Notes: generated by a model not told the origin, from the sequence alone. Counted from the stretch's first letter, positions 41,984 to 51,676 are shown. The stretch is 64,000 nt of DNA from JANNSX01 sp963741525 (GCA_963741525.1 CAVUIW010000028.1:310001-374000); one strand, 5' to 3'. Numbers and translations are program-made.

Positions 41984-42034
41984 AGTACAAACCAAGAACA
42001 TTTCCTTGACCGCAACGTCGTTTTGTACTAGTCT
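41984..42034 (+). promoter_or_regulatory. Putative nrdJ promoter with an inverted repeat
   Basis: TTGACC (42006-42011) and TAGTCT (42029-42034) are spaced by 17 bases and could serve as -35 and -10. A perfect 8-base inverted repeat, AGTACAAA (41984-41991) and TTTGTACT (42022-42029), brackets the -35 and touches the -10, a layout of an operator. It is not the usual NrdR box. Confidence 0.4.
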
Positions 42035-42050
42035 ACACACAATCGGCCCG

Positions 42051-45000
42051 ATGACCCACGGCGAGGCTATGTCTCAGATATTTAAAACGTTTTCCGGGGT
42101 CTCGGAGCAGATCTGGGACCTCAAATACCGCCTCCGGGATGAGGCTGGCCGCCCGGTCGACCGGACGGTGGACGACACCTTTCGCCGGGTGGCGGAGGCC
42201 GCCGCCAAGCCAGAGAAGTGCCACGTGAAGCGCTGGGCCGACCGGTTCCATGCCGCGATGGCCGATTTCGCCTTCCTGCCGGCCGGCCGGATCCTGGCAG
42301 GCGCCGGCACGGGCCGCGACGTCACCCTCTTCAACTGCTTCGTCATGGGCCGGATCGAGGACGATCTCTCGGCCATCTTCGAGGGCGTCAAGGAAGGCGC
42401 ACTGACGATGCAGCAGGGTGGCGGCATCGGCATGGATTTTTCGACCCTCCGCCCCAAGGGTGCGCCCGTCCGCAGCGTCGGCGCGGATGCCTCGGGGCCG
42501 GTGAGCTTCATGGATGTCTGGGATTCCATGTGCCGCACCATCATGTCGGCCGGCGCCCGTCGCGGCGCCATGATGGGAACGCTGCGCTGCGATCACCCCG
42601 ACATCGAGACCTTCATCGAGGCCAAGTCCGATCCGGCGCGCATGCGCAACTTCAACGTCTCGGTGCTGGTGACGGACGCTTTCGTGGCGGCGGCCAAGGC
42701 TGATGCCGACTGGCCGCTCGTCTTCGAGGGCAAGGTATTCCGCACCGTCAGGGCGAAGGCGCTCTGGCGCAAGATCATGCAGGCGACCTACGACTTTGCC
42801 GAGCCCGGCGTCATCTTCATCGACCGGGTGAACTCGCAAAACAACCTCGCGTACTGCGAGATGATCAGCGCGACAAATCCTTGTGTCACGGGCGACACCT
42901 GGGTTCAGACATCGAGCGGGCCAAGGCAGATTGTCGATCTCATTGGCGTTCCCTTCGAGGTACGTGTCGATGGCGAGGATCACGCCACCGACGCTCGCGG
43001 ATTTTTCCGATCGGGCACGAAACCTGTTTTCCGGCTTGAGACCGTCGAAGGCTATCAACTCAGGCTTACCGGCGATCACCGGGTCCGGCGGGTGACTCTC
43101 GCAACCCGCTACACAATGGAAACGGAATGGTGCGCCGCCTCGGCATTGTCGCCCGGTGACGAGATTGTCATCAACAATCATCGCAAGGCGGCCTCCTGGC
43201 CCGGGCCCTTGAGCCGCGAGGAAGGCTATCTGCTGGGGTTGCTGGTGGGTGACGGTACGCTGAAGGAGGACAAGGCGGTGCTATCCGTTTGGCTCCCCGC
43301 GATAGCTGCCGGAGGATGTCCGGATCCTAAGCTGAGTGGCGTTGGCGGGGTTATGGCCGCTGCTCTAGGTGCGGCCAATGCCCTGCCGCGACGCGCGGAT
43401 TTTCGGGGATGGCAGGAGGTCGGCGGTCGTTCCGAGCGGCGTCTCGTGCTCGCACATGTGCGCGAGCTTGCTGTCGCGCTCGGCATGACGCCTGGTGACA
43501 AGAGGATTGCGCCGGCACTCGAGCGCACGTCGAGTGAGTTCTATCACGGCTTCCTGTGCGGTTTTTTCGACGCCGACGGCTCGGTTCAAGGAAGCCAAAG
43601 TAAAGGCGTGTCGGTGCGACTGGCGCAATCGGACCGCTTACGCCTCGAGGCTGTCCAGCGCATGCTTCTTCGCCTTGGCATCGCCTCTACGATTTATCAG
43701 CGGCGGCGGCCGGGACTTTCAGTTTTGCCGAACGGAAAGAGCGGGCGGCAGGCCTATGCAACTGCGGCCCAATTCGAGCTGATTATCAGCGGCGACAACC
43801 TCGTCCAATTCCAGGAGCGCGTCGGCTTCGCTGACTGGGCGAAGTCTGCTGCCATAGCGCGACTTCTAAAGGGTTATCGGCGTTCACTTAACAAGGAGCG
43901 TTTCACGGCTCGTATTGCCCGGCTCGTTCCTGACGGCGATGCCAACGTATTCGATGTCACGGTACCTGGCATCAACTGCTTCGATGCCAACGGTCTGCAT
44001 GCGCACAACTGCGGGGAGCAACCGCTGCCGCCCTACGGCGCCTGCCTCCTCGGCTCGATCAATCTAGCCCGGCTCGTGCGCAAGCCCTTCGAGCCGAACG
44101 CAAGCCTCGATGAAATCAAGGCTTACGGAGCTGACCGCCACCGCCGTCCGCTTCCTCGACAATGTCATCGACGTTTCGCGCTATCCGCTGAAGGCGCAGC
44201 GCAAGGAAGCGAAGGCGAAGCGGCGGATCGGGCTCGGCATCACCGGCCTCGCCGACGCGCTCATCATGCTGGGTGCGGGCTATGGGACCGAGAAGGGACG
44301 GGCGCTGGCGGCCCGCTGGATGGGCGCGATCGAGCAGTCGGCCTATGCGGCAAGCGCCGATCTGGCGCGCGAGAAGGGCGCGTTCCCGCTGTTCGAGGAG
44401 AAGCCTTATCTGGCGGCGCCCAACGTGGCGCGGCTCGATCCATCGCTCCGCAAGGCGCTGGCCAAGCACGGCATCCGCAATGGCCTCCTCACCTCGATCG
44501 CGCCGACGGGCACGATCTCGCTGCTCGCCGGTAATGTCTCGAGCGGCATCGAGCCGGTGTTCGACTTCCTCTACGACCGGCGTATCCTTTCCCCCGACGG
44601 TGCCGAGCGCCATGAAGTCGTCGAAGACTATGCGCACCGGCTCTTCAGGCATCTCAAGGGCGAGGACGCGCCGCTGACGGACGCCTTCGTCAAGGCGGGA
44701 GCGCTGACACCCTCCGCCCACCTCGCCATGCAGGCAGCCGTCCAGGGCCACGTCGATTCCTCGATCTCGAAGACCATCAACTGCCCGGAAGGCATCTCAT
44801 TCGAGGCCTTCGAGAGCATCTATCTGGAAGCCCATGCGCTGGGCCTCAAGGGCTGCACGACCTATCGGCCGAACCCGGTGACGGGAGCGGTGCTGAAGGA
44901 AATCGCGCCCGGAAAGCCCGAGAAAGCCTCGCCGCCGTCAGCTCCGCCAAAGTCCGTGCCCGCGCGCTCCGAGCGCACGGAGGCCGATGTCGTCTACATG

Positions 45001-45558
45001 ACGAAGCCGCTGCAGCGCGAGTCCGTGCTCGAGGGCCTGACCTATAAGCTCAAATGGCCCGATAGCGACCATGCCATATACATCACCATCAACGACACAA
45101 CCGAAGGCGGGCGCCGCCGGCCCTTCGAGGTGTTCATCAACTCGAAAAACCTCGAACACTATGCCTGGACGGTGGCGCTGACGCGCATGATCAGCGCCGT
45201 GTTCCGGCGCGGCGGCGATGTCTCCTTCGTCGTCGAGGAGCTGAAAGCCGTGTTCGATCCGCGTGGCGGCCAGTGGCTCGGCGGCCGCTTCGTGCCGAGT
45301 TTGCTGGCGGCCATCGGCGAAATCATCGAGACGCATATGATCAACATCGGCTTCATGGTGCCGGAGGAGACGCAAGGCCCGGAGGTCTCGCTCCCCTTCG
45401 ACCGGCGCCGGGCCGAGGCGGTGGCCGCCGGCTCCCCCGAGCCGCCGTCAGCCGAAGCCAAGCCCCGCAAATTCTGCCCCAAGTGCAACATGCCTTCGCT
45501 CATCGTCCAGGAGGGTTGTTGGCTTTGTACGTCCTGCGGGTTCTCGAAATGTGGGTAG
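42051..45558 (+). CDS. nrdJ: Class II (B12-dependent) ribonucleotide reductase with intein, one frameshift
   Basis: It reduces ribonucleotides for DNA synthesis using adenosylcobalamin. N-extein (residues 1-277): RILAGAGTGRDVTLFNCFVMG, MQQGGGIGMDF, and SATNP at the intein boundary. The intein (42882-44009) is inserted before the active-site Cys of CGEQPLPPYGAC. The C-extein is broken by one extra base near 44118; past it the frame resumes with LTELTATAVRFLDNVIDVSR and RIGLGITGLADALIML, and ends in a CPKC ... CTSC Cys-rich tail that re-reduces the site. Expected spliced length is about 792 residues. ATG 42051 was used, ATG 42069 is an alternative. No cobalamin riboswitch was found in the 84-base leader. 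Confidence 0.92.
42882..44009 (+). mobile_element. Intein with LAGLIDADG homing endonuclease, inside nrdJ
   Basis: 376 residues, in frame with nrdJ. Block A starts at Cys (CVTGDTWVQTSSG), block B has the TxxH motif in LTGDHRV, the endonuclease motifs are YLLGLLVGDGTL and FLCGFFDADGSV, and block F/G reads NVFDVTVPGINCFDANGLHA then His-Asn at the C terminus. The +1 residue is Cys. All residues needed for standard splicing are present. The endonuclease acidic residues (Asp in GDG and DADG) are also kept, so homing activity is plausible. No frameshift inside the intein. Confidence 0.93.
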
Positions 45559-45604
45559 CGCACGTTCAGGCGAAGTGGATACCGGTTCGCCGTGGAACGT
45601 GCGC
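45558..45604. repeat. RIME-like palindrome after nrdJ
   Basis: GCGCACGTTC / GAACGTGCGC 10-bp outer stem, GGCGAA / TTCGCC inner stem, loop GTGGATACCGG (the reverse of the CCGGTATCCAC loop of the copies at 13050 and 30121). It starts on the last base of the nrdJ stop codon and may end that transcript. Confidence 0.75.
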
Positions 45605-45918
45605 CAAGTCAAGAAACTCCATAGTGGGTTCATGCGTCCGATCGGACTGAGCTCGCTGTATTGCATTGGCTGTCTGGAAACGCTCGTGACAAGTCTGTCT
45701 CGGGCCATCTGAATGGATGTTAATCCAAGGCCTTAGGGCACTCGGCTCATGCGACAATAAAGCCGCATTCGCCATGGAATAGCCGCTTGTCAAGAGGTTT
45801 TTGCCTTAGTTCTGCTTGAAACCCCGATTAATCCTCCCACTTGTCTGGGACGCGGCCGAAGCTGATGCAACGGATCGCGGAGCGACAAGCCAAACGGCGT
45901 TGAAGAGGCCACAAAGTC
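45605..45918. other. Intergenic region, 314 bases, no gene seen
   Basis: Between nrdJ and the hypothetical gene at 45919. AT-richer in 45770-45830, with a TTGTCA hexamer that could be part of a promoter for 45919. No conserved RNA or open frame of substance was found. Confidence 0.5.
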
Positions 45919-46347
45919 ATGAGCAGGACCTCGACATCAGAGTTCGGCGGCGCGATCGGCTTATTGCCGGTCGTGACGGCGCGCGCTCCCATGCAGCGAC
46001 TCCACATCTGGCGTGGCGCTTCGGGCCGCCGCTACGTGCACGGTGTTTTCAAACTGGTCGACTGCCCGGAGCTTGAGGCGGCGGCCTATGTGCTCGTCCG
46101 CCGCACGACCGATGGCGGCCGTGAGGCCTTGCGCATCGACCGCACCCGGTCGGACGCTCCCTCGCTCAATCTGGCGGCAATCCGCCAATACGCCTCCCAG
46201 CTCGGCGCCAACGAGGTGCACGTCCACAGTCTTGCCCAGAGCGAGGCGGCACGCGCCACGCTGATGTTCGACCTGCGCGCCGGCCTCTTTGGCACGTTGG
46301 CCGCCGAGGCCGATCTCGCGCGCCCGATCGCCAGCTGCGCGGGCTGA
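45919..46347 (+). CDS. Conserved hypothetical protein
   Basis: 142 residues, no signal peptide or membrane helix. The core LHIWRGASGRRYVHGVFKLVDCPELEAA, then YVLVRRTTDGGREALRI and LGANEVHVHSLAQSEAAR, looks like a folded alpha/beta domain and a family I have seen uncharacterised in related genomes. No catalytic motif is evident. Its gene stands alone between nrdJ and the pRiA4b ORF-3-like gene. Confidence 0.6.
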   Translation: MSRTSTSEFGGAIGLLPVVTARAPMQRLHIWRGASGRRYVHGVFKLVDCPELEAAAYVLVRRTTDGGREALRIDRTRSDAPSLNLAAIRQYASQLGANEVHVHSLAQSEAARATLMFDLRAGLFGTLAAEADLARPIASCAG

Positions 46348-46428
46348 GACCTCAAGACACCGCGAATTTCGGTGGATGACTTGTCGCCGGACGTTTTGGT
46401 GCTGCCACACCGGAATTAAGCTGCGGTC

Positions 46429-47031
46429 ATGATCATCGCCCGCCTCCGCATCCAGCTGACCGATGTCACGCCGCCCCCAATACGGGTGGTCGAAGTTCCT
46501 ATCGACATCACGCTCGCGCGCCTGCATCTCGTCGTCCAGGCGGCGATGCCCTGGCTCAACTATCACCTCTATGAGTTCAGGACGCGGAAGTTGCGCTGGG
46601 GTCTCCCGATGGAGGACTTCGGCTTTCCCGCGGGCGTCAAGTCGCACAACGCGAACAAGGGGTCGCTCGCCGAACTTTTGGCGTCACTAAAAGGCAAGAC
46701 TTTCGACTACGTGTACGACTTCGGCGACGACTGGTTGCACAAGGTCAAAGTCGAGCGGATGTTCGAGGCGGAGGACGGTGTCGCTTATCCGCGCCTCTTC
46801 GATGCGAGCGGAGCGTGCCCACCGGAGGATTGCGGCGGCCCCTGGGGCTATGCGGAGTTGGTCGAAGCCCTCGAAGATCCCGATCACGACCGCCACGAGG
46901 AAATCACGGAATGGCTTGGCAAGGATTTCGATCCGAACCATTTCGACAAGGCGGCACTCATCACTGCGGTCGCGAAGCTGGCACGGAGGGGCAAGCCTAA
47001 GTCGACGTCAAAGCGCAAGCGAGTAGCCTGA
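46429..47031 (+). CDS. Plasmid pRiA4b ORF-3 family protein
   Basis: 200 residues. The family core is seen as IRVVEVPIDITLARLHLVVQAAM (segment near residues 19-41), HLYEFRTRKLRWGLP, FDYVYDFGDDWLHKVKVER and GACPPEDCGGPWGYAELVEALEDPDH. Found on plasmids and with mobile elements, also as TnpR of IS1096, yet common in chromosomes and of unknown role. Lys/Arg-rich tail (KPKSTSKRKRVA). No transposase is beside it. Confidence 0.88.
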   Translation: MIIARLRIQLTDVTPPPIRVVEVPIDITLARLHLVVQAAMPWLNYHLYEFRTRKLRWGLPMEDFGFPAGVKSHNANKGSLAELLASLKGKTFDYVYDFGDDWLHKVKVERMFEAEDGVAYPRLFDASGACPPEDCGGPWGYAELVEALEDPDHDRHEEITEWLGKDFDPNHFDKAALITAVAKLARRGKPKSTSKRKRVA

Positions 47032-47041
47032 GCACTTTCAG

Positions 47042-47725
47042 TTACAACCCCAACCGCCTCCGGTGGCTCCGTCTCAGTGCCTTAAGCGAGGGTAATCTCG
47101 GCCGCCTTGGCTGGCGGCCGCCCGGACCCGGCGGCAGCGTGATGAGCCTGAGGCGGTGCGCCCGCTCGCGAGTCGTCATCTCGGTCTTGGGCAGATGCCA
47201 GCAGGTCCCGATCATCCCGACGAGCCGGTCGAGCGCCCTGTCGCGGATGCCGAGCTCGTCCAGATGCCGGTGGGTTGAAAGCACGTAGTCGAGGTCGAGG
47301 CCGAAGCGGCCGCGGCTCGAGCGCACGATCGCCGCCTGTTCGGCGAGGCTCAGCCGCCCCGAATATTGCGGATGCCGGCGCTCGACGATGCAGCAGATCG
47401 CTGTCACGTTCCGCCCGCTCCCATCCTCGAGGGCGATGTTCCTGTGCGCCAGCCGGTAGATGCCGGTGATCAGCTCGCGCTCGGCGAGATAGTGGAGCGT
47501 TGCCGGTCGCGACGGCGCCGGCACCAGGAAGGCAACGCCTTCGCAGGCGCCGCCCTGATCGAGGCCGAAGACGAGGCCGGGGCGCTCGGGCGTGCCGCGG
47601 TACTCGGTCGAGTAGATGCAAAGGGCGCGGTGATGGCCCGTCAGCACCGCGCGATGGGCTTCCTCATAGGGGAAGCCCGGGTTCCACATCAGCGAGCCGT
47701 AGCCGAACACCCAGAGGTCGGACAT
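47042..47725 (-). CDS. Gamma-glutamylcyclotransferase, ChaC family
   Basis: 227 residues. The N terminus WVFGYGSLMWNPGFPYEEA is the ChaC signature with the substrate-binding YGSL loop. A catalytic Glu in the ACEGVAF/ELITGIY region is present. ChaC enzymes degrade glutathione to 5-oxoproline and Cys-Gly. The C terminus is extended by about 30 Arg/Pro-rich residues. It starts 4 bases from the tyrC stop and is probably read with it. Confidence 0.9.
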   Translation of the reverse strand: MSDLWVFGYGSLMWNPGFPYEEAHRAVLTGHHRALCIYSTEYRGTPERPGLVFGLDQGGACEGVAFLVPAPSRPATLHYLAERELITGIYRLAHRNIALEDGSGRNVTAICCIVERRHPQYSGRLSLAEQAAIVRSSRGRFGLDLDYVLSTHRHLDELGIRDRALDRLVGMIGTCWHLPKTEMTTRERAHRLRLITLPPGPGGRQPRRPRLPSLKALRRSHRRRLGL

Positions 47726-47729
47726 GGGC

Positions 47730-48671
47730 TTAGGACTTCACCGGCGGCTCGTTGGCGGATCGGCTTTGATAAAGCGACCTCCCCGCGGTGTCCTGTCCGG
47801 CGGCAACGATGCCACGGCGGATCGCCCGCGTGCGCGTAAAGAAGGCTTCGAGCATGGGGCCGTCGCCCCAGCGGATGGCGCGCTGGAGCTGCGCCAGATC
47901 CTCGTTGAAGCGGCCGAGCATTTCGAGCACGGCCTCCTTGTTGTTGAGGAAGACGTCGCGCCACATGACGGGGTCGGAAGCGGCGATGCGGGTGAAATCG
48001 CGGAAGCCGCCGGCCGAGAATTTGATGACCTCGGAGCTGGTGACCGTTTGCAGATCGTCCGCCGTGCCGACGATGTTATAGGCAATCAAGTGTGGCACAT
48101 GGCTGGTGATGGCGAGCACGAGGTCGTGGTGATCCGCCGACATGATCTCGACGTTCGATCCGCATTGCTCCCAGAGGGTTTTCAGCTTCTCGACCGCCTT
48201 GGGGTCGGCGCCCTCCGGCGGCGTCAGGACCGTCCACTTGCCGTCGAACAGCTCCGCGAAGCCGGACTCCGGCCCGGAATGCTCGGTGCCGGCGATCGGA
48301 TGGCCGGGCACGAAATGCACGCCCGCCGGCAGATGCGGCCCGACGCTTTGAACGATCGCGCCCTTGACCGAGCCGACATCGGTGACGATGGCGCCCTTGG
48401 CGAGTTTCGGCCCGATCTTCCCGGCAATCGCCCCGCAGGCGCCGACCGGCACGCACAGGATCACGAGATCGGCACCCTCGACGGCGGCTTCCGGCGTGTC
48501 GAACGCCTTCGAGATCAGCCCGAGCGACAAAGCCTTGGCTCGCGTCTCCGCGCTCTTGGCGTGGCCGACGATCTCGCGCGCAAGCCCGCGGCGGCGCATG
48601 GCGTGGCTGAGCGATGAGCCGATGAGACCGATGCCGATGAGCGCGACGCGCTCGAAGAGGGGGGCGCTCAT
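47730..48671 (-). CDS. tyrC: Prephenate/arogenate dehydrogenase
   Basis: 313 residues. NAD-binding motif ALIGIGLIGSSLSHAMRRRG (about residues 10-29), DLVILCVPVGACG, TDVGSVKGAIV and the substrate-binding HPIAGTEHSGPESGF. It oxidatively decarboxylates prephenate or arogenate for tyrosine synthesis. Start overlaps the hisC stop by 4 bases, so the two form an operon, the usual tyrC-hisC order in alphaproteobacteria; hisC probably supplies the aromatic aminotransferase. Confidence 0.94.
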   Translation of the reverse strand: MSAPLFERVALIGIGLIGSSLSHAMRRRGLAREIVGHAKSAETRAKALSLGLISKAFDTPEAAVEGADLVILCVPVGACGAIAGKIGPKLAKGAIVTDVGSVKGAIVQSVGPHLPAGVHFVPGHPIAGTEHSGPESGFAELFDGKWTVLTPPEGADPKAVEKLKTLWEQCGSNVEIMSADHHDLVLAITSHVPHLIAYNIVGTADDLQTVTSSEVIKFSAGGFRDFTRIAASDPVMWRDVFLNNKEAVLEMLGRFNEDLAQLQRAIRWGDGPMLEAFFTRTRAIRRGIVAAGQDTAGRSLYQSRSANEPPVKS

Positions 48672-49770
48672 GCGGCGGCTCCGCTCATGAACGCCGTCAG
48701 CGCGGCGATCACTTTCGCGTTCTCCTCGTCCGTGCCGATGGTGAGACGCAACGCCTGCTTCAGGCCGTAGCCATCCATGCGGCGCAGGATGATGCCTTTC
48801 GACTTGAGGTACGCATCCGCGGCCGGCGCGGTCTTCGCTCCCGTCTCCGGGAACTGCACCAGATGAAAATTGCACACACTCGGCGTGAGTTTCAGACCGA
48901 TTGCCTTGAGCTCCGTTGCAAAACGTTCGAGCCAGCGGTCGTTGTGGGCGAGGTTCGCCTCGAAATGTGCCTTGTCGGCGAGTGCGGCGACGCCGGCCGC
49001 CAGTGCGCCGCTCGTCACGTTGAACGGCCCGCGCACGCGGTTCAGCGCATCCGCGATGTGCCCAGGGCAGTACGCCCAGCCGAGGCGTGCGCCGGCGAGG
49101 CCGTAGATCTTCGAGAACGTGCGCGTCATGACGACATTCTCGCTCGTCGCCACCAGCTCGATACCTGCCTCGTAGTCGTTCTTGCGCACGAACTCGGCAT
49201 AGGCGGCGTCCAGCACCAGCACGACATGCCCGGGCAGCCCGCGATGCAGCCGCTTCACCTCGTCGAAGGGGATATAGGTGCCGGTCGGATTGTTCGGATT
49301 GGCGAGCCAGACGAGCCGCGTCCGCTCGTTGACGAGCTTCAGGATGGCATCGACGTCGGTGTGCAGGTTCTTCTCCGGCGCGACGACCGGCTTGGCGCCC
49401 GCGCGCCATCGTGGCGATCGGATAGACGAGGAAGCCGTGCGCCGTGTGGATCGCCTCGGTGCCGGGGCCGAGATAGGTCTGGGCGAGCAGGCTCAGCAGC
49501 TCGTCCGAGCCTGCCCCGCAGACGATCCGGTCGGCGTTGAGGCCGTAATGGGCGGCGATGGCCTTGCGGAGCGCCGTCGCCGAGCCGTCCGGGATAGCGC
49601 TCGAGGTGGCCTGCATCCTCGCGATAGGCGGCCACGGCCAAAGGGCTCGCGCCCAGCGCCGCCTCGTTGGAGGAGAGTTTCACGGGCTTCACGCCCGAGG
49701 GCAGCGCGCTTTCGCCCGGGATGTAGGGCTCGATATCGAGAATGCCGGGTTGCGGCGTCGGACGGGACAT
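48668..49770 (-). CDS. hisC: Histidinol-phosphate/aromatic aminotransferase, two frameshifts
   Basis: Three frames are needed to read the gene (about 366 residues). The N terminus (from ATG 49770) is GILDIEPYIPGESALPSGVK through VAAYREDAGHLERYP; one extra base near 49591-49593 shifts to DGSATALRKAIAAHYGLNAD ... LVYPIATMARG; a second near 49397-49402 shifts to AKPVVAPEKNLHTDVDAI ... ANPNNPTGTY, then the PLP-Lys motif TFSKIYGLAGARLG. All segments align with HisC. It transaminates histidinol-phosphate, and likely prephenate or phenylpyruvate given the tyrC neighbour. As an essential-type gene, errors are more likely than decay. Confidence 0.9.
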
Positions 49771-49951
49771 GGCGGGCTCTGTAACGGCTTGGTTAAGGAT
49801 GCGAAGCCAGGATGGCCGCCGCAGTGATAGCAGTGCCATCGCATCGCCCGCAAATCGCTCGGAGGGACGCGGCGGCTCTTCCTCCCCCTTCTTATGCAGG
49901 GCTGTCCGGGGAAATGAAGGCGCTGCGCGCCTTCTCTCGCTCCCCCATCCC

Positions 49952-51142
49952 TCAAAACGGAATGATCGAGCGCTCGGGCGTGAATTTCAGGTAGCCGATG
50001 TTGGCGCCCAGTCTCAAGCCAATACCCGAGCGGATCGGGGCGAGCACGAGATCGCCGTCGGTGAGAAACGTGATGCCGACGCCACCCACCACATAGGCCG
50101 CGCCATCGACGCCGCCGAAATGAGCGAAGATGTCGGTCGGCTCCTTCAGATTGTAGACGAGGATGAGCGTGCGCGCGCCCTCGGCGCCGGCATCGGTGCC
50201 GATCGAGGGGCCCTGCCAGTAGACCGTCTGGCCGCCGCCGCGCTTCGTGTGCAGGCGGCCCTTGCCGTAGCGCAGACCGGCGATGAAGGCGACGCTGCCC
50301 TCGTTGCCGAAGATGTAGCCGCTCGGCCGGCCCGCCTGTTGGAACGCATAGGTGACGACGCTCGCCATGCCGGTGGTGACGGAGCCGAAGAAGCCCTTGC
50401 CTGCCGATAGGATTTCATCGGACGAGTAGGTCGTGAGCTCCTCGTCGAGCGCCGAGAGCCGCGGGCCGGTGGTGGGGACGGCGGGCTCATAGTCGACGAT
50501 GCCGGAGGTGCCGGCATCCTGGTCGGCCGACCAGTCGGTGCCGGGGAGGGTCGCGACTTCCTGTTCCGGCAGCGGCTCGAGCGCGGGATCTGATGCTTTG
50601 GGCGTGGCGGGCTCCTCGGCCTTCGGCACCACCTCGGCGACCTTGGGCTCGGCGACAGGCTCTTCGGACTTGGCATCCGCCTTCGCCTTGCCGGAGAGGT
50701 CGGCATCGATGTTGGCGAAGAGGATGCGGTACTTTGCCGTCAACGCGTCACGCAGCTCCGCGGCGTTCGCCTCTATGGCCTTGCGCTTCTCGCAATCGGC
50801 GGCATCGCCCGTTGCCTCGTCGCCAATCGCCTCGATCCGGCCGAGCAGCTCGCTCGCGCGTACCTCGGCGGCGGTGACCTCGGGATCGCGCATCAGCGCG
50901 CGCGCGTAATCGGCGACCTGGGTCTCGGAGAGATCGCGCGTGGCGGCGACGATCTCAAGCTTGGCGGTGAGCTTGGGCGAATACTCGTCGTTGATCTGGC
51001 GGAGAATGACGCCCGTCTCGTCGATGACGCGCCCGATCTCCTCCTCGGTGCAGGATTGGGCGAGGGCGGGATTGATTGCGGCGACGAGTGCCGCGGCAGC
51101 CACCGTCCAACTCAAGAAACGACGCCGGGTCCGAGAGATCAT
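49952..51142 (-). CDS. EipA/DUF1134 family envelope protein with charged N-terminal extension
   Basis: 396 residues. Signal peptide ending at NPALAQ; a helical, charged region (residues 30-215) with an acidic/Pro spacer (KSEEPVAEPKVAEVVPKAEE) precedes the DUF1134 domain (about residues 235-395): YSSDEILSAGKGFFGSVTTG, GRPSGYIFGNEGSVAFIAGL, KRGGGQTVYWQGPSIGTDAG and GLRLGANIGYLKFTPE. In Brucella, EipA of this family supports envelope stress resistance. The extended N terminus is unlike the short Brucella protein. Confidence 0.88.
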   Translation of the reverse strand: MISRTRRRFLSWTVAAAALVAAINPALAQSCTEEEIGRVIDETGVILRQINDEYSPKLTAKLEIVAATRDLSETQVADYARALMRDPEVTAAEVRASELLGRIEAIGDEATGDAADCEKRKAIEANAAELRDALTAKYRILFANIDADLSGKAKADAKSEEPVAEPKVAEVVPKAEEPATPKASDPALEPLPEQEVATLPGTDWSADQDAGTSGIVDYEPAVPTTGPRLSALDEELTTYSSDEILSAGKGFFGSVTTGMASVVTYAFQQAGRPSGYIFGNEGSVAFIAGLRYGKGRLHTKRGGGQTVYWQGPSIGTDAGAEGARTLILVYNLKEPTDIFAHFGGVDGAAYVVGGVGITFLTDGDLVLAPIRSGIGLRLGANIGYLKFTPERSIIPF

Positions 51143-51272
51143 GCTTTGCGTTCCGCTATTGCCAATTGAGTCCCGGCCTCACGCGAGAGGGCGGCAACAG
51201 CAAGGCATCAATGTGGCGGAAGCGGGGAGCGTCGTTGCGGCATGAGAACCTTGCCGTGATGCTGAGGCGCCT

Positions 51273-51674
51273 TCAGTTAATCACCCGCGTCGGCAGCGGC
51301 CCCGGCCGCTGCCGCGCCGTCTCCGCATCCGGTGGCACAAAGCCCAGGGAGACGAGCTTCAGCTCGCGGCCCGTCAGCACCTCGGGCGTCGGACCGCCGC
51401 AATCGGGACAGCGGAAGGTGTAGAGCGCCTCCGGGGTCTTGGTGGCATCACACGCCGGGCAGTGCACTGACAGCGGCACGACCTCGATGTTGAGCTCCGC
51501 GCCCTCGCAGAGCGTGCCCTTCGCGGCTGAAGGGAAACAGAAACGCAGCGCGCTCTCGATGCCGGCAAGCATGCCCATTCTGAGATTGATTACGGAAACC
51601 CGCGCCGCGCCCGCTTTTTCGGCGTGTTCCGAGATGCGGTCGATAAGCTCGACGGCGACCGTCATTTCATGCAT
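51273..51674 (-). CDS. hypA: Hydrogenase nickel incorporation protein HypA
   Basis: 133 residues. N-terminal MHEM with His2 (nickel ligand), helices of the nickel domain, and a zinc ribbon CPACDATKTPEA ... CPDCGG. Delivers nickel to hydrogenase (or urease) together with HypB. It is downstream of hypB on the reverse strand, separated by a 286-base element flanked by a duplication of the HypA start (see repeats). No other hyp or hydrogenase gene is in the window. Confidence 0.93.
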   Translation of the reverse strand: MHEMTVAVELIDRISEHAEKAGAARVSVINLRMGMLAGIESALRFCFPSAAKGTLCEGAELNIEVVPLSVHCPACDATKTPEALYTFRCPDCGGPTPEVLTGRELKLVSLGFVPPDAETARQRPGPLPTRVIN

Positions 51675-51676
51675 GG
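51654..51676. repeat. Direct repeat copy at the hypA start
   Basis: 23 bases, 21 of which match 52120-52142. It carries the real hypA start (MHEMTVAV on the reverse strand). Confidence 0.8.

Noticed and set aside
41967..42050. Cobalamin riboswitch before nrdJ
   Set aside because: The leader is 84 bases, too short, with no B12-box-like sequence.
46429..47031. Remnant of an insertion sequence because the family occurs in IS1096
   Set aside because: No transposase or terminal repeats next to it; the family is common in chromosomes.
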